From an uncultured Candidatus Saccharibacteria bacterium (GTDB lineage Bacteria; Patescibacteriota; Saccharimonadia; Saccharimonadales; Saccharimonadaceae): DNA of 51,527 nt. The position numbers were made by a program, and so were the translations under genes. A model generated the notes under the pieces. It ran no database searches, was not told the DNA's origin, and saw only the letters and a list, made by a program, of their open reading frames with translations. The stretch is from NCBI GenBank assembly GCA_938040655.1, contig CALHZK010000022.1:1-51527 (forward strand), read 5' to 3'. Shown one piece after another: positions 16,800 to 23,709 of the stretch. Numbering within the stretch: position 1 is the stretch's first letter; each line of letters starts with the position of its first letter.

Positions 16800-19306
16800 A
16801 ATTACTGACAAATTTTATCCCCGCACATTATCAGCTGACACTTGATCTGACTCAGGCGATGCAGCACACCTTCTCCGGCACGGTGGTGATTTCTGGCGAG
16901 TCAACCGGCGAGTCAATTTCACTGCACGCCAAAGATTTGACCATTCAGTCAGCCACAATTGATGGCCAGCCAGCTGATGTTTCCTATGGCGAGTTCGACG
17001 AGCTACGCCTGTTAAATCCAGAGTTTTCCAGCGGCCAACATGTCGTTCACATTGAGTTTTCCGGCACCATCACCGACGCGATGCACGGGCTGTACCCGTG
17101 TTATTTTACGCATGACGGCGTGAAAAAGCAGCTATTTGCCACCCAGTTTGAGTCACACCACGCCCGCGAAGTCTTCCCATGCGTTGATGAGCCAGCTGCC
17201 AAAGCCACGTATGACGTCACACTCGTGACTGCTCCGGCACTCACCGTCCTTGGTAATATGCCCGTCGCTGCATCATCTGAGAAGGATGGCACGCTGACTA
17301 CCACTTTCGCCACCACGCCGCGCATGAGTAGTTATCTGCTGGCGTTTGTCGTTGGCGAACTCCACAAAAAAACCGCTCATACCACCTCTGGCGTTGAGGT
17401 GAACGTCTGGGCCACACCAGCCCAGCACGAGGAGACACTAGATTTCGCGCTGGATATCGCCACACGCAGCATTGATTTTTATGATAAGTACTTTGGCGTA
17501 CCATATCCGCTACCAAAGTCCGACCACGTGGCATTGCCCGACTTCTCGTCTGGCGCCATGGAAAACTGGGGGCTCGTCACCTACCGCGAGAGTTGCCTGC
17601 TGGCTGACCCAAAACTCACACCAGAGTCATCCAAGCGTTTCATCGCCACCGTTATCGCCCACGAACTCAGCCACCAATGGTTTGGTAATTTAGTGACCAT
17701 GCAGTGGTGGAATGATTTGTGGCTGAATGAGAGTTTTGCCAATATGATGGAATATGTGGCAGTCGACGCGCTACATCCTGAGTGGCGGATGTGGGAAGAT
17801 TTCGCAACACACGAGGTGACCGCAGCACTCCGCCGTGACAGCCTAGACGGCGTCCAGCCGGTGCAAGCTGACGTGAATCACCCAGACGAGATCAGCACTC
17901 TGTTTGACCCGGCAATTGTCTACGCAAAGGGCGGACGCCTGCTCGTGATGGTGCGGCGGCTAATCGGCGAGGAAGCATTTCGTGCAGGACTAAAGTCATA
18001 TTTTGAAAAATTTGCCTACCAAAACACTGTCGGCAATGATTTGTGGCAAGAACTAGAAACGGTCAGCGGTCAGCCGATTATCGCATTGATGAATAAGTGG
18101 ATTTCGCAGCCGGGGCTACCGATAGTGCACGTCGAGCAGGATAGTTCTGACGAGCAATTGACCGTCATGCTGCGCCAGGAACGATTTTTCATCGGCGATC
18201 ATCAGCCATCCGACTCGTGCTGGCCAATTCCACTATTTGCGAACCAGCCGCTGGATGACGCAATTTTAACTGAACGTGAGAAAACATTCATCATTGAAAA
18301 ACCACTGCAGCTGAACTGCGGACTGAACGGGCATTTTGTGACCAAATATGACAACGCCACTCGTGAGCAACTGCTAGCCAACATTCACGAACTGGCGACT
18401 CTGGACAAAATCTGCCTGCTCCAAGACGCCACGCTGTTGGCTCGCGCCGGATTTGAGAGTTCAGCCTCCCTCCTGCCACTGGCGCTGTCGCTGAAAGACG
18501 AGACTAATGAAAAGGTTTTCAGCATGGTAGCAAGCGCGTTGGCGGAGCTGCGCAAATTTGTTGACGACGATGACGACGGAAAAACTCACTTGAAGCGAAT
18601 TTCTGGTGACTTCGCGCGCGCTACCTTTGAAGAATTAGGCTGGGATAAACGCGACGGCGAATCCGACGATGACCGTGAGCGGCGCGTCACTGCCCTGGGG
18701 CTAATGCTCTACAGCGAAGACCAAGCAGCACTGGTAGAAGCCAAGGCACGATTTAATAACCACTTGGAAGATCTACCAACAGAGATCCGATCATTGATTA
18801 TCAGTGCAAACGTGCGGCATTTCGAAACGCCAGAGATGATTGACAGCTTGTTTCAAGCCTATCAGCACACACCGTCAAATGATCTCCAAGCCGACATCAT
18901 GCTGGGGCTGACTGCTACCAAAAACCCAGACACGACCCGAGAGATCCTTGCACATATCAAACACCCTAGTAGTATCCGCCCACAAGATGCCAGCCGTTGG
19001 TTTGTCTATCTGATTCGTACTCACGAAAGCCGCCAGATCACCTGGAATTGGCTGAAAGATAATTGGTCGTGGGTCGAAGCAACCTTTGCTGGCGATAAAA
19101 GCTATGATGATTTCATCCGTTACGCTGCCGTTGGGCTGGCAACAGGCGATGAACTAGCCGACTTCCGCCGCTTCTTTACACCAATGCTGAATACTCCAGC
19201 CCTGGCACGGACGATCAAGCTGGGTATCAAGGAAATCGCAGCGCGGGTTGAGCTCATCGAGCGAGACAAGGCAGCAGTCATCGCCCTCCTCCGAGACACA
19301 GCGTGA
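16784..19306 (+). CDS. pepN: M1-family zinc aminopeptidase (PepN-like)
   Basis: 840 residues. M1 enzymes release N-terminal residues from peptides using one zinc ion. The substrate-anchoring GAMEN motif is in FSSGAMENWGLVTY, and HELSH-x18-E (HELSHQWFGN to LNESFAN, near residues 293-316) supplies the zinc site. The catalytic-domain tyrosine region and the helical ERAP1-like C-terminal domain are present. There is no signal peptide, so it should be cytosolic and process imported peptides. The ATG has no ribosome binding site and lies at the predicted transcription start. It ends 7 bp from the convergent rnhB. Confidence 0.95.
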   Translation: MQQVPKLLTNFIPAHYQLTLDLTQAMQHTFSGTVVISGESTGESISLHAKDLTIQSATIDGQPADVSYGEFDELRLLNPEFSSGQHVVHIEFSGTITDAMHGLYPCYFTHDGVKKQLFATQFESHHAREVFPCVDEPAAKATYDVTLVTAPALTVLGNMPVAASSEKDGTLTTTFATTPRMSSYLLAFVVGELHKKTAHTTSGVEVNVWATPAQHEETLDFALDIATRSIDFYDKYFGVPYPLPKSDHVALPDFSSGAMENWGLVTYRESCLLADPKLTPESSKRFIATVIAHELSHQWFGNLVTMQWWNDLWLNESFANMMEYVAVDALHPEWRMWEDFATHEVTAALRRDSLDGVQPVQADVNHPDEISTLFDPAIVYAKGGRLLVMVRRLIGEEAFRAGLKSYFEKFAYQNTVGNDLWQELETVSGQPIIALMNKWISQPGLPIVHVEQDSSDEQLTVMLRQERFFIGDHQPSDSCWPIPLFANQPLDDAILTEREKTFIIEKPLQLNCGLNGHFVTKYDNATREQLLANIHELATLDKICLLQDATLLARAGFESSASLLPLALSLKDETNEKVFSMVASALAELRKFVDDDDDGKTHLKRISGDFARATFEELGWDKRDGESDDDRERRVTALGLMLYSEDQAALVEAKARFNNHLEDLPTEIRSLIISANVRHFETPEMIDSLFQAYQHTPSNDLQADIMLGLTATKNPDTTREILAHIKHPSSIRPQDASRWFVYLIRTHESRQITWNWLKDNWSWVEATFAGDKSYDDFIRYAAVGLATGDELADFRRFFTPMLNTPALARTIKLGIKEIAARVELIERDKAAVIALLRDTA

Positions 19307-19313
19307 GATATAT

Positions 19314-20321
19314 TTAGTCCAACACTACATATTCCTGAACTGCCGGCGGATCACCTTCGACAGCCACTGCCAATAGCCGCATATCTCGCCCTCCATATTG
19401 CAGATGCTTTGCCATGAATAGCTCAGCCGCAAAGCGCATTTGCTGCTGTTTTTTGGTGGTAATCGCCGCCAGCCCACCACCAAAAGTATCATTTTTGCGG
19501 TATTTGACCTCAGTAAAATACAACACAGCATCTTTTATGCTGACAATATCAATCTCACAGTAGCGAGTCCGCCAGTTTCGCGCAATAATTTGGTGGCCAT
19601 CTGCCGCCAGCCAATCGACGGTGGCTTGCTCACCTTTATCTCCAATTTGGCGAGTTGTTGCTACTTGCTCCGTCGCTGGAGTGGTACTACGCAAGTCGAT
19701 TTGAGTAGTATCCTCAGTGCTTACAAAATCATCTGGAGCGGTATACTTCGCCAGCGGTGCGAAACTGAGCCGATGCAGCGGTGTCACGCCATATTGCTCA
19801 ATCGCTGCCCGGTGCTGAGCGACCCCATAGCCGCTATGACGGGCAAAACCGTAGCCTGGATAACGCTGGTCCTGCTCGGCCATGTAGGCATCGCGAGCAA
19901 CCTTGGCGATAATCGACGCGGCCGAAACGCTCGGCACCAGACTATCTGCCTTGGTCATTGTCGTGACGTAGTCCGACAGCGCAGTTTCCGCCAAAAAATT
20001 GACCGAGCCATCAATAATAATTTCGCTGCAGGTCAGCTGTTTGCGGCGACAGATCGCCTGTATCTGACGTATCGCTCGCCGCGTGGCCACTCGTAGCGCC
20101 TGAGCCATGCCCAGCTGATCAAGCTCTGGCGCGCTCACCCAGCCTAGTGCCCAGGCTGCGGCCTGCTGACGGATCAGCTCGTCAAGCGCTTGTCGCCGCC
20201 GCTTTGTCAGCTTTTTACTATCAGCTAGGCCCTCGATCGTCGCACCACCCAGCATCACTGCGCCGACTACGAGGGGCCCCGCCCACGAGCCCCGGCCGAC
20301 CTCATCAACCCCAACAATCAT
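19314..20321 (-). CDS. rnhB: RNase HII fused to a YraN/UPF0102-type nuclease domain
   Basis: 335 residues against about 200 for RNase HII alone. Residues 1-195 are RNase HII, which cuts RNA in RNA-DNA hybrids: GVDEVGRGSWAGP (D6, E7), IIIDGSVNF, and ADSLVPSVSAASIIAKVARD. A Ser/Thr-rich linker follows (STEDTTQIDLRSTTPATEQ). The C-terminal 110 residues read GDKGEQATVDWL, CEIDIVS and FTEVKYRK, the E...EID...ExK pattern of UPF0102 (YraN), a PD-D/ExK nuclease-like family. rnhB and yraN are separate neighbours in many bacteria, so this looks like a genuine fusion; no stop or frameshift separates the parts. The ATG overlaps the stop of the VanZ-like gene (ATGA). Confidence 0.92.
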   Translation of the reverse strand: MIVGVDEVGRGSWAGPLVVGAVMLGGATIEGLADSKKLTKRRRQALDELIRQQAAAWALGWVSAPELDQLGMAQALRVATRRAIRQIQAICRRKQLTCSEIIIDGSVNFLAETALSDYVTTMTKADSLVPSVSAASIIAKVARDAYMAEQDQRYPGYGFARHSGYGVAQHRAAIEQYGVTPLHRLSFAPLAKYTAPDDFVSTEDTTQIDLRSTTPATEQVATTRQIGDKGEQATVDWLAADGHQIIARNWRTRYCEIDIVSIKDAVLYFTEVKYRKNDTFGGGLAAITTKKQQQMRFAAELFMAKHLQYGGRDMRLLAVAVEGDPPAVQEYVVLD

Positions 20322-20809
20322 CGCTGTATACGGCGACTGCTGGCTCGCCGCGATCGTGAGCCTATCAGCAACCAGCCAGCCCAGACGACCGCCGCTCCAA
20401 GCGTATTAGCTAAAATATCCCAGTTTGTGTCGGTCAGGGTGATACGTGCTAGGCCAAGCTTGACCATGCAGAGCTCCGCTAGCTCATTGAGGCACCCCAG
20501 GGCAGACACCAGCGCAAAGAGCGAGAATCCCTCAGCCACCCAGCTGGCTCGCCAACCTGTGGCCCGTACGAGATACCACCACACCATACCAGTAAACAGC
20601 CCGCCGCCAACAAAATGGGTGGTAAAGCTCGTATTCTGCCCTTCAATCAGCGGCGATGGCAAATACCACGAGATGAAAAACAGTCCACACGCAGTATAGA
20701 GTAGCCAGCGCCAGTCGTGCTCTTTCAGGCCATAGTGCCGCAATACCCGCGGCAAACCAACCGCAATCGTCAGTGGCACGACGATAGAAATATAGAAAAA
20801 TATCGGCAC
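20318..20809 (-). CDS. VanZ-like membrane protein
   Basis: 163 residues with four or five membrane segments (for example PIFFYISIVVPLTIAVGL, LLYTACGLFFISWYLP, LANTLGAAVVWAGWLLIG). The motif DTNWDILANTLGA near the last segment, together with the earlier NELAEL, resembles the VanZ/DUF2238-like superfamily of small membrane proteins of unsettled function. The start is GTG, 6 nt after a TATAAT box and without a Shine-Dalgarno sequence. It overlaps rnhB by 4 nt. The superfamily assignment is moderate. Confidence 0.65.
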   Translation of the reverse strand: MPIFFYISIVVPLTIAVGLPRVLRHYGLKEHDWRWLLYTACGLFFISWYLPSPLIEGQNTSFTTHFVGGGLFTGMVWWYLVRATGWRASWVAEGFSLFALVSALGCLNELAELCMVKLGLARITLTDTNWDILANTLGAAVVWAGWLLIGSRSRRASSRRIQR

Positions 20810-20824
20810 TTTTTTATTATACCA
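20807..20824 (-). promoter_or_regulatory. Leaderless extended -10 promoter of the VanZ-like gene
   Basis: The reverse strand reads TGGTATAAT, then AAAAAA, then the GTG start codon at 20809. The terminator hairpin of rplS occupies the place of a -35 box, so the promoter would rely on the TGn extension. Confidence 0.6.
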
Positions 20825-20826
20825 TA

Positions 20827-20849
20827 AAGCCCACTCTCAGAGTGGGCTT
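20827..20849 (-). terminator. Rho-independent-type hairpin after rplS
   Basis: AAGCCCACTCT and AGAGTGGGCTT are perfect 11-nt inverted arms around a single base (realistically a 9-bp stem with a 5-nt loop). On the reverse strand the hairpin is followed by only three or four T residues, about 70 nt after the L19 stop. Confidence 0.75.
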
Positions 20850-20920
20850 GGCAAACTGCCCCTATTTTGGCCACCGCCATAAAAATTATTGCGGCTATTG
20901 CTACTTGGGTAAGCCTAGCA

Positions 20921-21442
20921 CTAGGCGTCTTGGTGACGAGCCGCGACCTCTGCCGCCTTAGCGTCAAGCTCTGCCTGAGCGGCATCTTTCTCGGCTTGCT
21001 TCGCAGCAGCAGCCTCGGCAGCCTCTTGCTTCAATCGCTCAGCCTCAGCCTCCGCCTTGCTGTCATGAATATCGTTGACCGCTGCTCTATCAAATTTCTT
21101 GGCGGTCAGGCGCGCTGACTTACCAGAACGCTGGCGCAAGAAACTGAGAAAATTGCGGCGCACTTTGGCCCGGCGGACGATCTCTACCTTCTCGATCAGT
21201 GGGCTGTGTAGCAAAAAGCTCTTCTCGACACCGACACCAGACGCCACCTTACGCACTGTGATACGTGAAGTATGTGATTGCTTATAGTCCGTGCGAATCA
21301 CCACTCCTTCGAACATCTGAATACGCTCTTTGTTGCCTTCCTTAATCTTTTGGTATACCCGAACAGTATCGCCGCTGCGAGCATCGACAACTGCCTGTTT
21401 TTTCTGGGCCTGGTTGACTTTATCAATCAATGCAAAACTCAT
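20921..21442 (-). CDS. rplS: 50S ribosomal protein L19 with long Ala/Glu-rich C-terminal tail
   Basis: 173 residues against about 115 for typical L19, which lies at the 30S-50S interface. The conserved core spans residues 1-120 (SGDTVRVYQKIKEGNKERIQMFEGVVI, GVGVEKSFLLHSP, VRRAKVRRNFLSFLR). Beyond it is a 50-residue tail of charged, Ala-rich helix (EAEAERLKQEAAEAAAAKQA). The ATG at 21442 follows a GAGGAAAG ribosome binding site; the in-frame region upstream is better read as an untranslated leader. Confidence 0.95.
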   Translation of the reverse strand: MSFALIDKVNQAQKKQAVVDARSGDTVRVYQKIKEGNKERIQMFEGVVIRTDYKQSHTSRITVRKVASGVGVEKSFLLHSPLIEKVEIVRRAKVRRNFLSFLRQRSGKSARLTAKKFDRAAVNDIHDSKAEAEAERLKQEAAEAAAAKQAEKDAAQAELDAKAAEVAARHQDA

Positions 21443-21549
21443 TACACTTACTTTCCTCTTCTTTGGCGCTCGTGACAGCTGGCCACGCAGGATGTACGTC
21501 TGCGGCTCCACACCTCATGCACACCAAATACTTAACAATTTGTACACTA
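21443..21549 (-). promoter_or_regulatory. Candidate structured 5' leader of rplS
   Basis: About 107 nt separate the predicted transcription start from the L19 ATG, unusually long for this window. The RNA contains a small hairpin, CGCAG-ACGTACATC-CTGCG, flanked by GCC/GGC. In addition the extreme 5' end (GCGCTC) is complementary to GAGCGC just before the ribosome binding site. L19 leaders with autoregulatory function are known in Firmicutes; homology is not established here. Confidence 0.35.
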
Positions 21550-21555
21550 GAGCGC

Positions 21556-21584
21556 ATTGTACCACATAATGGCGAGTGAGGCAA
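21556..21584 (-). promoter_or_regulatory. Promoter of rplS
   Basis: The reverse strand has TTGCCT (21579-21584), a 17-bp spacer and TACAAT (21556-21561) preceded by TGG, so it is also an extended -10. It lies in the short gap after the lipoprotein stop codon. Confidence 0.6.
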
Positions 21585-21604
21585 TGGTAGGCAGGCGACG
21601 GAAG

Positions 21605-22354
21605 CTATTCACATTTATCGGAGTCAGTATTCCGCACCGCCCACTCGAGCTTATTAGCAGCACTCTGGGCTGCATCATTCCTATTATCCTTCGTCAAGCA
21701 TGCTGCAGGGAATATCATCCCGTCTTGGACCGACATACCAACCATAGCCCCCTTCTTTTTGCCGTCTTCAATACCTGTTGTCACGTCTGTGTTTGGGTCG
21801 TACTTGACTCCTGTGACCGCATCACCGAGTTTCTTTGTGCCTTGTCCACGTATGAAGACGTCTGTATTTACGCCATCCTTCGGTGTGACCTGTTGCAAGT
21901 TGTACTTATTACTCTTAGTGTCTCGATTGGTGATCGCGTACAGCTCCACGCCTTTTGACACGCCTATTGCGCCGCCGTCACAAACCTCGCCTGTGTATAC
22001 TGCTCGACCATCTACAACCGCTAGGGGTCTGCTCACTATATCACCCTCTTTAGTCTCAAGCGCACCTGGAACGTATGCGTTACATTTACCTTTCTTTAGG
22101 TTTTCTACCGCAATCTGCTCTAGCGAAAGTGGTTGACCAGATGTAACCGTCTCACTTATAGCTGGGCTAGTAGTCTCTGTCGCATCCGGCGAGGTCTCCC
22201 CAGCTCCGCCAGCACACCCGGCAAGAAAAAGCGCCAGAGTCCCTGCAGCTACCCGTTTTTTACTGCTTAGCTTTTTCTTTTTTATGTTTTCGAAGAAGCT
22301 ACCCTCCGGCGCCTTATCCCGACGATCTACTCCTGTAAGTATTGCTGCCTCCAT
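21605..22354 (-). CDS. Putative lipoprotein of unknown function
   Basis: 249 residues. A Lys/Arg-rich stretch (KKKKLSSKKR) and a short hydrophobic segment (VAAGTLALF) end in the lipobox LAGC, with C47 as the lipidated cysteine. A Thr/Ser/Pro/Glu linker (TSPDATETTSPAISETVTS) and a compact beta-rich domain follow, containing further cysteines. The signal peptide carries an odd 25-residue preface (MEAAILTGVDRRDKAPEGSF). The start is nonetheless supported by AAGGAG and a good promoter, and no internal start codon would give a normal-length signal. The domain is not recognised. It diverges from the malic enzyme gene. Confidence 0.7.
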   Translation of the reverse strand: MEAAILTGVDRRDKAPEGSFFENIKKKKLSSKKRVAAGTLALFLAGCAGGAGETSPDATETTSPAISETVTSGQPLSLEQIAVENLKKGKCNAYVPGALETKEGDIVSRPLAVVDGRAVYTGEVCDGGAIGVSKGVELYAITNRDTKSNKYNLQQVTPKDGVNTDVFIRGQGTKKLGDAVTGVKYDPNTDVTTGIEDGKKKGAMVGMSVQDGMIFPAACLTKDNRNDAAQSAANKLEWAVRNTDSDKCE

Positions 22355-22395
22355 AGTGTCGTCTCCTTTTCTTGCGTTATGGTTTGACGTTGGTT

Positions 22396-22424
22396 ATTAT
22401 AACACATTTTGCCCCACTCACCAA
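22396..22424 (-). promoter_or_regulatory. Promoter of the lipoprotein gene
   Basis: The reverse strand has TTGGTG (22419-22424), a 17-bp spacer and TATAAT (22396-22401). A leader of about 35 nt follows, with AAGGAG before the ATG at 22354. Confidence 0.6.
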
Positions 22425-22434
22425 AGTACGGTTG

Positions 22435-22471
22435 TTGCGGCAATACCGGTTTGGCGTATAATAAAAGTATG
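22435..22471 (+). promoter_or_regulatory. Leaderless promoter of the malic enzyme gene
   Basis: TTGCGG (22435-22440), a 16-bp spacer and TATAAT (22457-22462), then AAAAGT and the ATG at 22469. No ribosome binding site is present, and the longer in-frame extension to 22409 would begin inside the promoter. Confidence 0.65.
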
Positions 22472-23602
22472 GATTATAACAAACTCGCACTTGAACTTCA
22501 TAAACACTATCGGGGTAAGATCAGCACACAGCTCCGCGACAAAAATGAATTAGACCAAATAAAACTCAGCGCCTACTATAGCCCGGGCGTCGGTGCAGTC
22601 AGCCAAGCGATCGCCGCCCAGCCAGCCGATTTACCTCTATATACCTGGACAAATAATCTTGTCGCTGTCATCTCAGATGGTTCGGCCATCCTCGGCCTTG
22701 GTGATCTGGGGCCAAAGGCGGCGATGCCGGTGATGGAAGGCAAGGCGCTTCTATTCAAGCACTTTGCGGATATTGACGCCGTGCCAATCATCCTTGATGT
22801 CCACCAGTCAGACGAAATTGTAGCCGCCGTCAAGGCAATTGCGCCAAGTTTTGGCGCCATCAACCTTGAAGATATTGCCGCACCAAAGTGCTTTGAGATC
22901 GAGGAGCGACTAAAAGCCGAGCTTGATATCCCGGTGTTCCACGATGACCAACACGGCACTGCGATCGTCGTCTTGGCTGGACTGATCAACGCCGCGCGCT
23001 TGACGGGGCGCAGTCTGGCCGACAGTAAAATTGTGGTAGTCGGCGCTGGAGCAGCCGGCACCGCCATTATTAAACTGCTCAACCTTTATGGTGCAGCACA
23101 CATCATCGCAGTCGATAGTCGCGGGGCTATCGGCACCCACCGCTCAGATCTCAACTCAGAAAAAACTGCCCTACTGCAATACCTCAACACTGACCAGGCC
23201 GGCTCACTGGAAGACACCTTGGTTGATGCTGATATCTTCATCGGTGTATCGCGAGCTGGTCTCCTGACGCCAGAGCTTGTGCAGACGATGGCGACAAATC
23301 CAATTATCTTTGCTTTGGCAAACCCAGTCCCAGAAATCATGCCAGCGGCCGCAAAGCAAGCTGGCGCCGCAGTCATCGCCACCGGCCGCAGTGACTTTCC
23401 TAACCAAGTCAATAACTCCTTGGCGTTCCCTGGTATTTTCCGCGGGGCACTCGACCACCATGTCCAAAAAATCACCGACCAGCACAAGCTTGCGGCCGCT
23501 GAGGCGCTGGCGCAGCTAGTAGCGCACCCGACTGCCGATATGGTCATCCCTTCACCGTTCGACTCTCGCGTCGTTGCAGCAGTTGCGCAGGTGATTCGCT
23601 AG
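22469..23602 (+). CDS. Malic enzyme (malate dehydrogenase, decarboxylating)
   Basis: 377 residues, the short bacterial form without the phosphotransacetylase domain. It converts malate to pyruvate and CO2 with reduction of NAD(P). The malic N-terminal domain has SAYYSPGVGAVSQAI, VISDGSAILGLGDLGP and the metal-site region NLEDIAAPKCFEIE, followed by VFHDDQHGTAIVVLAG. The NAD-binding domain has VVVGAGAAGTAI and ends with ALANPVPEIMP and NSLAFPGIFRGALD. Cofactor preference cannot be told from sequence inspection. It is a single-gene transcript, convergent with the PilB gene. Confidence 0.95.
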   Translation: MDYNKLALELHKHYRGKISTQLRDKNELDQIKLSAYYSPGVGAVSQAIAAQPADLPLYTWTNNLVAVISDGSAILGLGDLGPKAAMPVMEGKALLFKHFADIDAVPIILDVHQSDEIVAAVKAIAPSFGAINLEDIAAPKCFEIEERLKAELDIPVFHDDQHGTAIVVLAGLINAARLTGRSLADSKIVVVGAGAAGTAIIKLLNLYGAAHIIAVDSRGAIGTHRSDLNSEKTALLQYLNTDQAGSLEDTLVDADIFIGVSRAGLLTPELVQTMATNPIIFALANPVPEIMPAAAKQAGAAVIATGRSDFPNQVNNSLAFPGIFRGALDHHVQKITDQHKLAAAEALAQLVAHPTADMVIPSPFDSRVVAAVAQVIR

Positions 23603-23709
23603 TGTGCAATCAGAGATAGAATGCTCAGCTGCTTACTTGCCAGCTATCTATAGGGTGGCATCGAGCCTCATAGTTGATACGCTTACGTGAAACTACCTAG
23701 CAGGCTCTA
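23603..23709. other. Convergent intergenic region, no feature identified
   Basis: 107 bp between the convergent malic enzyme and PilB genes. I see only a weak inverted repeat (AGCTG/CAGCT) and no T-tract terminator, tRNA or open frame. Confidence 0.4.

Noticed and set aside
21443..21511. Upstream in-frame extension of L19 (MEPQTYILRG...).
   Set aside because: The L19 family starts near MSFALI; the extension lies in the leader between promoter and ribosome binding site.
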